Of a stretch of DNA of 64,000 bases, positions 26,314-36,318 are shown piece after piece. The DNA comes from Fusobacterium naviforme. Its GTDB lineage: Bacteria; Bacillota; Clostridia; Lachnospirales; Lachnospiraceae. A program made the translations under genes and the position numbers. Under the pieces are notes generated by a model that was not told the DNA's origin, ran no database searches, and saw only the letters and a list, made by a program, of their open reading frames with translations. Within the stretch, counting starts at the first letter, position 1; every line of letters starts with the position of its first letter. The stretch lies in contig PYGH01000001.1 of assembly GCA_003014445.1 (NCBI GenBank), positions 186,001 to 250,000 of the forward strand. The letters run 5' to 3'.

Positions 26314-27168
26314 ATGAATAAGAAGATGTTCGGCATGGCACTGGCAGCAGTGATGGCAGCAGCATTGACAGCCTGTGGAGGAAGCGGAGCAGCGACGACA
26401 GCCGCTGCGGATACCACTGCGGCAGATACGCAGGCAGCGACGACGCAGGCGGCGGAGACGGAAGCCGGCTCTGCAGCAGAGAAGGCGGAGCTGAAGACCG
26501 TGAGCGAGGGGAAGCTCGTCATGAGCACCAATGCGGAGTTTCCGCCCTACGAGTACCATGATGCAGACGGGATTGTCGGAATTGATGTGGATATCTGCAC
26601 AGCAATCGCAGAGAAGCTTGGCTTGGAGCTGGAGATTGAGGACATCGCATTTGATGCGATCATCCCGGAGGTCGTGTCCGGTAAAGCAGATATCGGCGCC
26701 GCGGGTATGACTGTCACGGAGGACCGCAAGGAAAATGTGGATTTCTCTGATACTTACGCGAAGGCGACGCAGGTGATCATTCTGAAGGAAGATTCCGCAG
26801 TTACGGGACCGGACGATCTGAAGGGAAAGGTCATCGGCGTGCAGCAGGGAACCACCGGAGATATCTATGTGACAGATGACTTCGGTGAGGATTCCGTGGA
26901 GCGCTATGCAAAGGGCATGGAGGCCGTGCAGGCGCTGTCTCAGAGCAAGGTTGATGCAGTGATTATTGACGGTGAGACTGCGAAGCAGTATCTTAAGCAG
27001 GTTGAGGGGCTCAAGATTCTGGATGAGTCCTACACGGATGAGGAGTATGCAATTGCAGTTCAGAAGGGTAATACTGCCATGGTAGAAGCGATCAACGGAG
27101 CGCTGGCGGAGCTGAAGGCAGAGGGCAAGCTCGACGAGATCGTAGCGAAGTACATCAAGGCGGAGTAA
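26314..27168 (+). CDS. Amino-acid ABC transporter substrate-binding lipoprotein
   Basis: 284 residues with AGGAGGG upstream. A signal peptide ends at the lipobox LTACGG, followed by a low-complexity Ala/Thr-rich linker (residues 22-55). The mature domain is a family 3 polar-amino-acid binding protein: MSTNAEFPPYEYHDADG, GIDVDICTAIAEKLG, MTVTEDRKENVDFS. Together with the permease and ATPase it forms a complete importer. Acidic, basic or polar amino acid specificity cannot be decided. Confidence 0.93.
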   Translation: MNKKMFGMALAAVMAAALTACGGSGAATTAAADTTAADTQAATTQAAETEAGSAAEKAELKTVSEGKLVMSTNAEFPPYEYHDADGIVGIDVDICTAIAEKLGLELEIEDIAFDAIIPEVVSGKADIGAAGMTVTEDRKENVDFSDTYAKATQVIILKEDSAVTGPDDLKGKVIGVQQGTTGDIYVTDDFGEDSVERYAKGMEAVQALSQSKVDAVIIDGETAKQYLKQVEGLKILDESYTDEEYAIAVQKGNTAMVEAINGALAELKAEGKLDEIVAKYIKAE

Positions 27169-27272
27169 GTTCCACAAAAGCCTGAAGCAGGTGGGGGGGC
27201 GGCGCTGCAGTTTATATCTGCGGCGCTGTGCCGCATTTTGCCTGTGAAATATAAATCAGGAAGGAGTGCCGT

Positions 27273-27965
27273 ATGTGGCAGAAATTTACTGAGGGGATTG
27301 TCCTGAACTTTATCAAGGACAATCGCTGGAGATACCTGACGAATGGCCTCGGGGTGACACTGAAGATCACTTTCTTTGCGGTGCTGCTCGGGCTGGTCAT
27401 CGGCTTTGCGGTCTCGATGGTGAGAAGTGCGCATGAGAGCACGGGTAAACTGAAGCTGCTGAATGCGATCTGTGGTCTGTATCTCACTGTGATACGCGGA
27501 ACGCCGGTGGTTGTGCAGCTGTTGCTGATCTATTTCGGCGTCTTCGGCTCGGTAAGAGTTGATAAGACCCTTGTGGCGGTCATCGCGTTCGGCATCAATT
27601 CCGGCGCGTACCAGGCGGAGATATTCCGCTCGGGCATTCAGTCGATTCCCCGCGGACAGTTTGAGGCGGGTCGAAGTCTCGGCTTTAACTATGTTCAGAC
27701 CATGACAAATATCATTATGCCGCAGGCCTTTCGGAATGTGATCCCGACGCTGGCGAATGAGTTTATCGTGCTTTTGAAGGAGACCTCGGTTGCAGGATAT
27801 ATTGCGCTGGAGGATCTCACAAAGGGCGGAGATATTATCCGAAGCCGTACCTATGCAGCCTTCATGCCCATGCTTGCGGTTGCCGTTATCTACCTCACCA
27901 TGGTGCTGTTCTTCTCGCAGGGAGTAAAATATCTGGAAAGGAGACTGAAGAAGAGTGAGCGCTGA
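27273..27965 (+). CDS. Amino-acid ABC transporter permease
   Basis: 230 residues of the HisMQ type, with about five membrane helices. Key segments are the start [16 protein letters not shown], the [15 protein letters not shown] signature, and the EAA loop ([22 protein letters not shown]) which contacts the ATPase. A 104-bp gap with a GC-rich hairpin separates it from the binding protein, which could let the lipoprotein be made in excess. It overlaps the ATPase gene by 11 bp. Confidence 0.95.
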   Translation: MWQKFTEGIVLNFIKDNRWRYLTNGLGVTLKITFFAVLLGLVIGFAVSMVRSAHESTGKLKLLNAICGLYLTVIRGTPVVVQLLLIYFGVFGSVRVDKTLVAVIAFGINSGAYQAEIFRSGIQSIPRGQFEAGRSLGFNYVQTMTNIIMPQAFRNVIPTLANEFIVLLKETSVAGYIALEDLTKGGDIIRSRTYAAFMPMLAVAVIYLTMVLFFSQGVKYLERRLKKSER

Positions 27966-28695
27966 GACGTCTTTGATTCAGGTGAAAAATCTTGGAAAAA
28001 CCTTTGGCAGGCAGACAGTATTACAGGATATCACAGTGGATATCAACCGGGGGGATGTGGTCTGTGTGATCGGACCCTCCGGCTCGGGAAAATCAACCTT
28101 CCTGCGCTGCCTGAACCGTCTGGAGGAGCCGAGCTCCGGACATATTTTCTTCGAGGGCGTGGATATCTGCGATCCGAAGACAGATATTGATCTCCACAGA
28201 CAGCGTATGGGAATGGTGTTCCAGCAGTTCAACCTGTTCCCGCATATGAATATACTGAAAAATCTGACTCTGGGACCGATGAAGCTTCAGGGGAAGTCAG
28301 ATGCGGAGGCGAAGGAGACTGCGATGGAGCTGCTCGAAAAGGTGGGACTCGCAGATCGCGCGGAGTCCTACCCCAGCCAGCTCTCAGGCGGGCAGCAGCA
28401 GCGTATCGCCATAGCCCGGGCGCTCTGTATGAAGCCGGATGTGATGCTCTTTGATGAGCCGACCTCTGCACTGGATCCGGAGATGGTCGGAGAGGTTTTG
28501 AATGTTATGAAGGATCTCGCAGAGCAGAGGATGACCATGGTGGTCGTGACGCATGAGATGGGGTTTGCGAGAGAGGTGGCCTCGCGGGTGATGTTCCTTG
28601 ACGGCGGACGTTTTCTTGAGGAAAATGCCCCGCAGGAGTTTTTTGCGCATCCGAAGGATCCGCGTCTTCAGTCTTTCTTAAGCAAGGTACTGTAA
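27955..28695 (+). CDS. Amino-acid ABC transporter ATP-binding protein
   Basis: 246 residues from a GTG. Walker [10 protein letters not shown], signature [16 protein letters not shown], Walker [14 protein letters not shown] and H-loop VVTHEM are all present. The pattern [21 protein letters not shown] is that of the GlnQ/HisP polar-amino-acid group. It is the last gene of the importer operon and is followed by a terminator. Confidence 0.96.
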   Translation: MSAETSLIQVKNLGKTFGRQTVLQDITVDINRGDVVCVIGPSGSGKSTFLRCLNRLEEPSSGHIFFEGVDICDPKTDIDLHRQRMGMVFQQFNLFPHMNILKNLTLGPMKLQGKSDAEAKETAMELLEKVGLADRAESYPSQLSGGQQQRIAIARALCMKPDVMLFDEPTSALDPEMVGEVLNVMKDLAEQRMTMVVVTHEMGFAREVASRVMFLDGGRFLEENAPQEFFAHPKDPRLQSFLSKVL

Positions 28696-28726
28696 CAGCG
28701 CGTCTATAATGTATATGAATTTTGAG

Positions 28727-28771
28727 AGTCCGGAGGTCTGCTCTGTATGGGGAGACAGCCGGACTTTTTGT
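28727..28771 (+). terminator. Terminator of the amino-acid ABC operon
   Basis: AGTCCGG (28727-28733) pairs with CCGGACT (28759-28765), followed by a T-rich tail (TTTTGTTTT). Confidence 0.8.
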
Positions 28772-29009
28772 TTTGCGGAGAGTCTCCGCCCTCTGCTTAC
28801 CGGGTCGTTCAGGGGGCTGACCTCGTATTTGTATCGGAAGCTATTCACAATTCCGGAGGGAGTGTGATACACTTGGGTTCACCGGAGTGGGAAGATGCTG
28901 CGGGAGGGGAGCATTACCCGCGTCTCGTCTCCGGGTATGCGCGGCTGTGGGCGGAGTGCCGCTGTCGCAGCAATGTTTCAGGTATATATTTGAGTGGAAA
29001 AGAGAAGAA
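28772..29009. other. Intergenic region upstream of uvrA
   Basis: No convincing gene. An open frame continues into uvrA, but its composition is not conserved. I could not identify a definite LexA box. Confidence 0.4.
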
Positions 29010-31862
29010 ATGGCAAAACAATATATAAAAATCAGAGGCGCTTCAGAGCACAATCTGAAGCAGATCAATCTGGATATTCCGAGAGACGAGCTTGTGGTGC
29101 TCACGGGACTCTCCGGATCCGGAAAGTCAAGTCTTGCCTTTGATACAATTTATGCGGAGGGGCAGCGGCGCTATATGGAGTCGCTGTCCTCCTACGCGCG
29201 CATGTTTCTCGGGCAGGTGGAGAAACCCGAGGTGGAGAGCATCGAGGGGCTCTCCCCGGCGATCTCCATTGATCAGAAGAGCACCAACAGAAACCCGCGT
29301 TCCACGGTCGGCACAGTGACGGAGATTTATGACTATATGCGTCTGCTCTATGCGCGCATCGGGATTCCGCACTGCCCGAACTGCGGCAAGCCGATACAGA
29401 AGCAGACCATAGACCAGATGGTGGACAGAATCATGGAGCTGCCGGAGAAGACGAAGCTTCAGCTGCTTGCGCCTGTGGTGCGCGGCAAGAAGGGGCGCCA
29501 CGAGAAGGTGCTCGCGCAGGCGAAGAAGAGTGGCTACGTCCGTGTCCGCATCGACGGAAATCTTTATGAGCTGAGCGAGGAGATTGCGCTTGATAAGAAT
29601 ATCAAGCACTCTATTGAGGTGGTGGTGGATCGGCTGGTGATCCGGGAGGGAATACAAAAACGGCTCACAGATTCGCTGGAGACGGCACTTGCCCTGACGG
29701 GCGGAACAGCGGCGGTCGATGTAATCGGCGGCGAGGAGCTGCACTTCTCACAGAGCTTTGCCTGCCCGGACTGCGGAATCTCCATCGAAGAGGTGGAGCC
29801 CAGGAGCTTTTCCTTCAACAATCCCTTTGGGGCCTGTCCGGATTGTCTGGGCCTCGGTTACAAGATGGAGTTTGACCTGGAGCTCATGGTACCGGACGAG
29901 AGTCTCTCTATCAATCAGGGGGCAATTATTGCGCCGGGCTGGAATTCCTGTAATCAGAAGGGAAGCTTTACAAACGCACTGCTCTCTGCATTGGCGGAGC
30001 ACTATCGCTTCAGTCTGGATACACCCTTTCAGGACTATCCGGAGGAGATACGGGACATTCTGCTCCACGGAACCGGCGGAACAGAGGTGAAGGTGCGCTA
30101 CCGGAGCCAGCGCGGAGAAGGGGTCTATGACGTCGCCTTCGAGGGGCTGATCGAGAATGAAAAGCGCCGCTACAGAGAAGCATTTTCCGCGAGCGCAAAG
30201 GAGGAGTATGAGTCCTTTATGCGTATTATTCCCTGTAAGACCTGCGGCGGAAAACGGCTGAAGCGTTCCAGCCTCGCGGTGACGGTGGGCGATCTGAATA
30301 TTTATGACGCGACAGACATGTCTATCGTGAAATTCCGGAGCTTTATTGATCAGCTCACGCTCACAGAGATGCAGAGGATGATAGGCGAGCAGATTCTGAA
30401 GGAGATTCGGAATCGCGTCTCCTTTCTTATTGATGTGGGGCTTGATTACCTCGCACTGTCCCGGGCGACCGGGACGCTCTCCGGCGGCGAGGCACAGCGC
30501 ATACGTCTCGCGACGCAGATCGGCTCGGGACTGGTTGGAGTTGCCTACATACTGGATGAGCCGAGCATAGGCCTGCATCAGAGGGACAATGACAAGCTGC
30601 TCGGGACGCTGAAGCATCTCCGGGATCTTGGAAACACGGTGCTCGTGGTGGAGCATGATGAGGATACCATGCGCGCCGCAGACTGGATTGTGGATATCGG
30701 GCCCGGCGCAGGGGAGCACGGAGGAGAGGTTATTGCTGAGGGGACTGCTGAGGACCTCATGCGGAATGAGAACAGCATCACGGGGCAGTATCTCGCAGGA
30801 AAGCTGCGGATACCGGTGCCGGATACGCGGCGTGTGCCAAAGGGATGGCTCACGGTGCGCGGGGCCAGAGAGTATAATCTGAAGAATATTGATGTGCGCT
30901 TTCCGCTGGGCATCATGACCTGTGTGACCGGAGTCTCCGGTTCAGGGAAGTCCTCTCTCGTGAATGAGATACTGTACAAGTACCTCGCGAAGAAGCTGAA
31001 CCGGGCGCATGAGATTCCCGGAAAGTTCCGGGCGATTGAGGGAACAGAGGCACTGGATAAGGTGATCGCCATTGATCAGTCTCCGATCGGCAGGACGCCG
31101 CGCTCCAATCCGGCGACCTACACCGGGGTGTTCGACATGATACGCGATCTCTTTGCGGCTACGCCCGACGCCAAGGCGCGGGGGTACAAGAAGGGGCGGT
31201 TCAGCTTTAATGTGAAGGGCGGGCGCTGTGAGGCCTGCTCCGGCGACGGCATTGTGAAGATCGAGATGCACTTTCTGCCGGATGTATATGTGCCCTGCGA
31301 GGTGTGTCACGGTAAGCGCTACAACCGTGAGACACTGGAGGTGCGTTATAAGGGGAAGTCCATCTATGATGTTCTGAATATGACAGTCGAGGAGGCGTTG
31401 AAGTTTTTTGAGAACGTTCCATCCATAGCGAGGAAGATTCAGACTCTCTATGATGTGGGCCTCTCCTATATTCGTCTCGGACAGCCCAGCACGGAGCTCT
31501 CCGGCGGCGAGGCACAGCGCATCAAGCTGGCGGCGGAGCTCTCGAAGCGCGGCACGGGAAAGACGATCTATATTCTGGATGAACCGACGACAGGTCTGCA
31601 CTTTGCAGATGTCCACAAGCTGGTGGAGATACTCCGGAGGCTGTCTGACAGCGGAAATACCGTCATTGTGATAGAACACAATCTTGACGTGATAAAGACT
31701 GCAGATTATATTATCGATATGGGTCCGGAGGGCGGCGAAGGCGGCGGCACAGTAGTCGTGCAGGGGACGCCGGAACAGGTGGCAGAGACGGAGCGCTCGT
31801 GGACCGGAAAATACCTGAAGCCGTATCTTGCGCAGCGGGAGAAAGAGGAGGCCGTGAGCTGA
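29010..31862 (+). CDS. uvrA: Excinuclease ABC subunit A
   Basis: 950 residues from ATG 29010, the usual UvrA length; an upstream frame opening at 28887 is not conserved. Start sequence [20 protein letters not shown] and Walker [14 protein letters not shown] are typical. Zinc-finger cysteines are in [21 protein letters not shown] and the second-half CEACSGDG / CEVCHGKRY. Two ABC signatures ([18 protein letters not shown] and [16 protein letters not shown]) are present. UvrA finds bulky DNA lesions and loads UvrB. Its partner genes are not in the window. Confidence 0.97.
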   Translation: MAKQYIKIRGASEHNLKQINLDIPRDELVVLTGLSGSGKSSLAFDTIYAEGQRRYMESLSSYARMFLGQVEKPEVESIEGLSPAISIDQKSTNRNPRSTVGTVTEIYDYMRLLYARIGIPHCPNCGKPIQKQTIDQMVDRIMELPEKTKLQLLAPVVRGKKGRHEKVLAQAKKSGYVRVRIDGNLYELSEEIALDKNIKHSIEVVVDRLVIREGIQKRLTDSLETALALTGGTAAVDVIGGEELHFSQSFACPDCGISIEEVEPRSFSFNNPFGACPDCLGLGYKMEFDLELMVPDESLSINQGAIIAPGWNSCNQKGSFTNALLSALAEHYRFSLDTPFQDYPEEIRDILLHGTGGTEVKVRYRSQRGEGVYDVAFEGLIENEKRRYREAFSASAKEEYESFMRIIPCKTCGGKRLKRSSLAVTVGDLNIYDATDMSIVKFRSFIDQLTLTEMQRMIGEQILKEIRNRVSFLIDVGLDYLALSRATGTLSGGEAQRIRLATQIGSGLVGVAYILDEPSIGLHQRDNDKLLGTLKHLRDLGNTVLVVEHDEDTMRAADWIVDIGPGAGEHGGEVIAEGTAEDLMRNENSITGQYLAGKLRIPVPDTRRVPKGWLTVRGAREYNLKNIDVRFPLGIMTCVTGVSGSGKSSLVNEILYKYLAKKLNRAHEIPGKFRAIEGTEALDKVIAIDQSPIGRTPRSNPATYTGVFDMIRDLFAATPDAKARGYKKGRFSFNVKGGRCEACSGDGIVKIEMHFLPDVYVPCEVCHGKRYNRETLEVRYKGKSIYDVLNMTVEEALKFFENVPSIARKIQTLYDVGLSYIRLGQPSTELSGGEAQRIKLAAELSKRGTGKTIYILDEPTTGLHFADVHKLVEILRRLSDSGNTVIVIEHNLDVIKTADYIIDMGPEGGEGGGTVVVQGTPEQVAETERSWTGKYLKPYLAQREKEEAVS

Positions 31863-32039
31863 GTTTTCTGTGTGCTGCGTGGGGGCGTCTGTGTGTCATG
31901 CACATGGCGCAGCGAAGATGCAGGTGAAGATCTGTAAAGGCCGGAAGTCAGGAGTGCCATGTGCGCACTGCACATGAAGGTATATGCATCGGTGAACTGA
32001 GAATATGCCCTGCGGGGCATGAACAGGAAGGAGCACAAT
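31863..32039 (+). promoter_or_regulatory. guaA leader with inverted repeats
   Basis: The 177-bp gap has a 9-bp inverted repeat, GCACATGGC (31900-31908) with GCCATGTGC (31956-31964), and a small hairpin TGCCC-TGCG-GGGCA directly before the ribosome site of guaA. It does not match the purine riboswitch core, and its role is unknown. Confidence 0.4.
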
Positions 32040-33596
32040 TTGGAGATACAGAACCAGGAAAAGATCATTGTGATCGATTTTGGCGGTCAGTACAATCAGC
32101 TCGTCGCACGAAGAGTGCGCGAGAATAATGTGTACTGTGAAATTTATTCCTATAAGACCCCGCTTGAAAAGATTCGGGAGATGGCGCCGAAGGGCATCAT
32201 TCTGACCGGAGGTCCGAACAGCTGCTACGAGGAGGGCGCACCCTCCTGTGATGCAGAACTGTTCCGTATGGGCATTCCGGTGCTGGGGCTCTGCTACGGC
32301 GCACAGCTTATGAGCTGGAAGCTGGGCGGTGAGGTGCACCGCGCTGCGGAGCGAGAGTACGGAAAGACAGAAATTACAGTGGAGCCGAACGATTCCCCCT
32401 TGCTGAGGGGCGTTCCTGAGAAGACAGTCGTGTGGATGAGCCACTTTGATTCCATCTTCCGGCTGCCGGAAGGCTTCACTTCGCTGGCGCATTCCCCAAG
32501 CTGCCCTGTCGCAGTGGCTGAGAACCGCGCAGAGGGGCTCTACGCGATCCAGTTCCATCCGGAGGTGCTGCACACCGTTGAGGGCTCTAAAATTCTCCGG
32601 AATTTTGTGATTGATATCTGCGGATGCACGGGCTGCTGGCGCATGGATGAATTTGCAAAGCGTACCATCGAGGAGCTGCGCGCAAAGGTCGGAGACGGCA
32701 AGGTGCTCTGTGCGCTGTCCGGCGGAGTGGATTCCTCGGTGGCGGCGGTGCTGCTCTCCAAGGCAATTGGCCCGCAGCTCACCTGCGTCTTTGTAGATCA
32801 CGGTCTGCTCCGCAAAAATGAAGCGGAGGAGGTTGATGCCGTCTTCGGGCCACAGGGGCCGTACAAGCTGAATTTCGTTCATGTCGATGCGCGGCAGCGC
32901 TTCTACAATAAGCTCGCAGGAATCACGGAGCCGGAGCAAAAGCGCAAGACCATCGGCGAGGAGTTCATTCGTGTCTTTGAGGAAGAGGCGAAGAAGATCG
33001 GCAAGGTGGATTTTCTTGTGCAGGGAACCATCTATCCGGATGTGGTTGAGAGCGGACTCGGCGGAGAGAGTGCAGTCATCAAGTCCCACCACAATGTCGG
33101 CGGCTTGCCGGAGTATGTAGATTTCAGAGAGATCATCGAGCCGCTCCGCGCGCTTTTCAAGGATGAGGTGAGAAAGGTGGGCCTGGAGCTGGGCATTCCG
33201 GAGAAGCTTGTCTTCCGTCAGCCTTTCCCGGGACCGGGACTCGGCATCCGCATTATCGGAGAGGTGACGGAGGAGAAGGTAAAGATCGTTCAGGATGCAG
33301 ACTACATCTACCGCGAGGAGATTGCCAATGCAGGTCTTGACCGGGAGATCAATCAGTACTTTGCAGCGCTGACAAACATGCGCTCTGTCGGTGTTATGGG
33401 CGATGAGCGCACTTACGATTACGCGGTCTGCCTCCGCGCAGTGCAGACGGTAGATTTCATGACCGCGGAGAGCGCGGAGCTTCCCTGGCCTCTGCTTCAG
33501 AAGGTCACCAGCCGTATCATCAATGAGGTCCGCCACGTGAACCGCGTGCTGTACGATATCACGAGCAAGCCGCCGGGAACGATAGAGTTGGAATAA
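32040..33596 (+). CDS. guaA: GMP synthase (glutamine-hydrolysing)
   Basis: 518 residues from a TTG at 32040, chosen because AGGAAGGAG lies 6 bp upstream; an ATG at 32019 has no good ribosome site. The glutaminase domain has the nucleophile Cys in [11 protein letters not shown] and the QFHPEV His. The ATP pyrophosphatase loop is [12 protein letters not shown], and the C-terminus dimerisation domain ends in KPPGTIELE. It aminates XMP to GMP. The 3' end is the attachment site of the mobile island that follows, and the reading frame is intact across the junction. Confidence 0.96.
   Translation: MEIQNQEKIIVIDFGGQYNQLVARRVRENNVYCEIYSYKTPLEKIREMAPKGIILTGGPNSCYEEGAPSCDAELFRMGIPVLGLCYGAQLMSWKLGGEVHRAAEREYGKTEITVEPNDSPLLRGVPEKTVVWMSHFDSIFRLPEGFTSLAHSPSCPVAVAENRAEGLYAIQFHPEVLHTVEGSKILRNFVIDICGCTGCWRMDEFAKRTIEELRAKVGDGKVLCALSGGVDSSVAAVLLSKAIGPQLTCVFVDHGLLRKNEAEEVDAVFGPQGPYKLNFVHVDARQRFYNKLAGITEPEQKRKTIGEEFIRVFEEEAKKIGKVDFLVQGTIYPDVVESGLGGESAVIKSHHNVGGLPEYVDFREIIEPLRALFKDEVRKVGLELGIPEKLVFRQPFPGPGLGIRIIGEVTEEKVKIVQDADYIYREEIANAGLDREINQYFAALTNMRSVGVMGDERTYDYAVCLRAVQTVDFMTAESAELPWPLLQKVTSRIINEVRHVNRVLYDITSKPPGTIELE
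33585..33596 (+). other. Left attachment core (attL) in the guaA 3' end
   Basis: GAGTTGGAATAA encodes E-L-E-stop at the guaA terminus. The same 12 bp with one change (GAGCTGGAATAA) occurs at 51043-51054, again preceded by an Ile codon (ATA versus ATC), so both sites read IELE-stop. The 3' end of guaA is a known integration site for tyrosine-recombinase elements. Confidence 0.7.
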
Positions 33597-33652
33597 ATAA
33601 GGGTGTTCGGAAAATGGCTTGAAATAAAGCTTTCCGAGACCTTGGGGGTCGA

Positions 33653-33672
33653 TTTGATAACAAAATGATAAC
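33653..33672 (+). repeat. Integrase arm-type repeats, left end
   Basis: TGATAAC at 33655-33661 and 33666-33672, spaced 11 bp, about 60 bp inside the att core. Three further copies lie inside the right end (50908-50939). Confidence 0.6.
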
Positions 33673-33761
33673 ATTTGATATTCTGCTTTTATTCTGAGTA
33701 AGCCGACGGCTTACAGGTCCTTCCCGCAAGCTAAAGGCAACAGATCAGAAGGAATAACAAG

Positions 33762-33813
33762 AGCAGGGTCTGTCTGAACTATTGGATAGTTCGGATGGAT
33801 CCTGCCCTTTTTT
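33762..33813 (+). terminator. Terminator at the left end of the element
   Basis: GAGCAGG and TCTGAACTAT pair with ATAGTTCGGA and CCTGC(CC), followed by TTTTTT. It would stop guaA read-through into the element. Confidence 0.7.
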
Positions 33814-33829
33814 CGTTGTGTATTCCCAA

Positions 33830-34309
33830 TTATTCATGCGGTACCTTTGCAGTGATCACAGAAGTCCCGCCTTCAGGGAAGTTATAGCGCCAATGGTCAT
33901 ACTCTTCCCTGGTGATCCTGCCGTGTATGTATTTCTCCTTCATGGCATACCAGTCATCCAGGTAACGCCAGAGATTGGTTCCGGGCTGTGTGACGAACTT
34001 GTCCAGATGCAGACATGTGACATCATCAATGCGATCGATAGTAAGACCGTAAATGTCCTCCAGGGCAAAAAGGGTATGGAGCAGGCCTTTGTATGTATCA
34101 ATGTCCGGGACAGTCAGCGCCTCCGGGACAACACCGAAGACATCTGCCATGGACTGCGTCAGATCCGCCTTTGGTTTTCTGGAATTGTTTTCATACTGCG
34201 CAATGCGGACGTCTGCTCCCTTGATGTCAAAGCCAAGAAGCTGTCCCAGGGCGCTCATGGTCAGATTGCAGCGCTTGCGGAAATAATTAATGCGTTCCCC
34301 GATTGCCAT
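33830..34309 (-). CDS. XRE-type HTH regulator of the mobile element
   Basis: 159 residues. The N-terminal HTH (FRKRCNLTMSALGQLLG, then RIAQYENNSRKPK) is followed by a C-terminal helical region with DDWYAMKEKY and EEYDHWRYNFPEG. It is read away from xis/int and probably represses them. A perfect inverted repeat, TAGTATCAT-N8-ATGATACTA, overlaps the forward promoter region. The same C-terminal pattern appears as a remnant at 51261-51510, which shows that a second related element lies there. Confidence 0.85.
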   Translation of the reverse strand: MAIGERINYFRKRCNLTMSALGQLLGFDIKGADVRIAQYENNSRKPKADLTQSMADVFGVVPEALTVPDIDTYKGLLHTLFALEDIYGLTIDRIDDVTCLHLDKFVTQPGTNLWRYLDDWYAMKEKYIHGRITREEYDHWRYNFPEGGTSVITAKVPHE

Positions 34310-34682
34310 TGTTAATTCCTCCTTCGGTTAATCCAGAGTCGAGATGTCAGATCTCTATGTCAGTAAGTATATTAAATATGCTTAGTATAATCAATACAAT
34401 ATTAAATAAAAATATTTAGTAAAGTAACCTCTGGATACTTGACACTAATCAAATATGTATAGTATCATGAGAGTGAATGATACTAAACAAATAAGCTTAG
34501 ATACCGGCGGAATACAACTGAATAGCCATCCGAACAGAGATAAACCGCGAAGACCTTTCATACAGAGAGCGAGCGCCTTTTGGGACGACACAGCACCGAA
34601 CAGGGGATTTGCCTGCCAGGAAACTGCTCCGGGGAGAATGGCACAAAAGTAATGAAACAATAGAAGTGAAAGGAGAGAACCA
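34310..34682. promoter_or_regulatory. Control region between the HTH regulator and xis
   Basis: AT-rich 370-bp gap. TTGACA at 34439-34444 with a TAGTAT -10-like box at 34460-34465 faces xis. The perfect inverted repeat TAGTATCAT (34460-34468) and ATGATACTA (34477-34485) covers that -10, which suits a repressor site. Further TAGTAT-like half-sites occur at 34383-34400. Confidence 0.55.
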
Positions 34683-34898
34683 ATGGCAGAAAGAATGTTT
34701 ATGAAAGCCGATGAGGTCGCCGAAGTATTGGAGGTATCCAAGCCGTATGCCTACAAACTGATCCGACAGATGAATGAAAAGCTGAGGGCGAAGGGGTGCA
34801 CGGTGATTGCCGGAAGAGTGGAACGCAGTTATTTCTATGACCATTTTTACGGGAGCAAGGCGGACAGGAGAAAGGAGGAAGCAAATGCCGGCATATAA
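34683..34898 (+). CDS. Excisionase-type HTH protein (Xis)
   Basis: 71 residues with GAAAGGAGAG upstream. FMKADEVAEVLEVSKPYAYKLIRQMNEKL is a winged MerR/excisionase-like HTH that begins at residue 6. It is encoded directly before the integrase and overlaps its start by 14 bp, the normal Xis-Int layout. It should bend att DNA and favour excision. Alternatively it may act as a transcription factor for the integrase. Confidence 0.82.
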   Translation: MAERMFMKADEVAEVLEVSKPYAYKLIRQMNEKLRAKGCTVIAGRVERSYFYDHFYGSKADRRKEEANAGI

Positions 34899-35982
34899 GG
34901 ATAAAAACGGAAGCTGGTACGTTATGGTCCGGTATACGGACTGGCGAGGCGAAAAAAAGCAGAAATGCCAGAGAGGGTTTGAGACAAAGCGGGACGCACT
35001 GGCATGGGAAGCACAATACAGACTCAAGAAGCGCGCAGATATCGATATGACTCTGGACAGCTTCTATGAACTCTATAAAGAGGATGTCAGACCTCGGCTT
35101 AAAGAGAATACCTGGATCACGAAGGAAAGCATTATAGAAGGAAAGATCCTTCCCTATCTGGGAAAACGTAAGCTCTCTGAGATCACAGCAAAGGATATCG
35201 TTGACTGGCAGAATACAGTGATGCAGCTTCCTGGGACGGATGGACAGCCCATCGCTCAGACTTATATCAAGACAATACACGCACAGCTTTCTGCAATGCT
35301 CAACCATGCAGTCCGTTATTATCAGCTGCCGGTAAATCCGGCCCGTATCGCGGGCGGTATCGGCAAGGAAGAGTCCAGGGAAATGATGTTCTGGACAAAG
35401 GAGGAATATCTCAAGTTTGCGGAAGTCATGATGGAAAAGCCGATCTACTACTATGCGTTTGAAGTCCTCTACTGGACCGGGATCCGGGAGGGAGAGCTCC
35501 TGGCGCTCACACCGGAGGATTTTGATTTTGAAAAGAAAACGCTTCGGATCAATAAATCCTACCAACGGCTCAGGGGGAAAGATGTCATCACATCGCCAAA
35601 GACGGACGCCGGTGTGCGTGTGATCGCGATCCCGGATTTCCTGTGCGAAGAAATGAAGGATTGTCTGAAGCTGTACTACGACATTCATTCTTCTGATCGG
35701 ATCTTTCCTATGACAAAGAGCGGGCTCTCTAAAAATATGGAATCAGGGAGCAAAGCTGCCGGAGTCAAGAAGATCCGGATCCATGACCTCAGGCATTCTC
35801 ACGTGTCGCTTCTCATTAATCAGGGCTTCAGCGCATTTGAAATTGGAAAACGTGTTGGGCACAGAAGCGAGAAGATCACGTACCGCTATGCACATCTGTT
35901 TCCGAACAAGCAGACAGATATGGCGGATTTTCTGGAAAACCAGCGCATGATGGAAAAGGGAGGAGAAAGAAATGTCAGCTAA
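34885..35982 (+). CDS. int: Tyrosine-type site-specific integrase
   Basis: 365 residues from ATG 34885, with AAAGGAGG upstream; the frame is open further back over xis. An N-terminal AP2-like arm-binding domain (KDKNGSWYVMVRYTDWRGEK) and a SAM-like core-binding domain precede the catalytic domain. Catalytic residues are Arg in WTGIREGELLALT, the HDLRHSH box, GHRSEKIT and the Tyr in YRYAHLFP. It is expected to recombine the guaA 3' end with the element; the arm-binding domain fits the TGATAAC repeats at the element ends. Confidence 0.95.
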   Translation: MPAYKDKNGSWYVMVRYTDWRGEKKQKCQRGFETKRDALAWEAQYRLKKRADIDMTLDSFYELYKEDVRPRLKENTWITKESIIEGKILPYLGKRKLSEITAKDIVDWQNTVMQLPGTDGQPIAQTYIKTIHAQLSAMLNHAVRYYQLPVNPARIAGGIGKEESREMMFWTKEEYLKFAEVMMEKPIYYYAFEVLYWTGIREGELLALTPEDFDFEKKTLRINKSYQRLRGKDVITSPKTDAGVRVIAIPDFLCEEMKDCLKLYYDIHSSDRIFPMTKSGLSKNMESGSKAAGVKKIRIHDLRHSHVSLLINQGFSAFEIGKRVGHRSEKITYRYAHLFPNKQTDMADFLENQRMMEKGGERNVS

Positions 35983-36307
35983 AAATCTGGATCATCAGGG
36001 GAGATGGAGATCGCTCACGGTGGCTTTCCGTGTATCCCCGGAGGAGGATGCCTTAATAGAGTCAGCCGTGAGGGTATCCGGTTTAACAAAACAGGACTAT
36101 ATCACCAGAAAACTTACTGACCGGTCAGTTATCGTACAAGGGAATCCGAAGGTATACCGGGGGCTTCTCCTGGAAATGCGCTCGCTGCTGGAAGAACTGA
36201 AAAGGATCAACATCGGCGATACTGTTAACGAAGATATCCTGGCCCGCATCGATCTCATTGCTTCCATTATGGGCAAGATGCGGGAGGAAGATGACAGCTT
36301 AAGCTGA
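35972..36307 (+). CDS. Ribbon-helix-helix-like accessory protein of the element
   Basis: 111 residues, overlapping int by 11 bp. The N-terminal stretch SLTVAFRVSPEEDALIESAVRVSGLTK looks like the strand and first helix of RHH/MobC-like mobilisation proteins. A helical C-terminus (EMRSLLEELKRI) follows. Position between integrase and the RepA-like gene suggests DNA binding in mobilisation or replication. I cannot assign a finer function. Confidence 0.6.
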   Translation: MSAKNLDHQGRWRSLTVAFRVSPEEDALIESAVRVSGLTKQDYITRKLTDRSVIVQGNPKVYRGLLLEMRSLLEELKRINIGDTVNEDILARIDLIASIMGKMREEDDSLS

Positions 36308-36318
36308 AGGAGGATCGC

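Noticed and set aside
31863-32039. Guanine riboswitch upstream of guaA
   Set aside because: The leader has hairpins but not the conserved three-way junction sequences of purine riboswitches.
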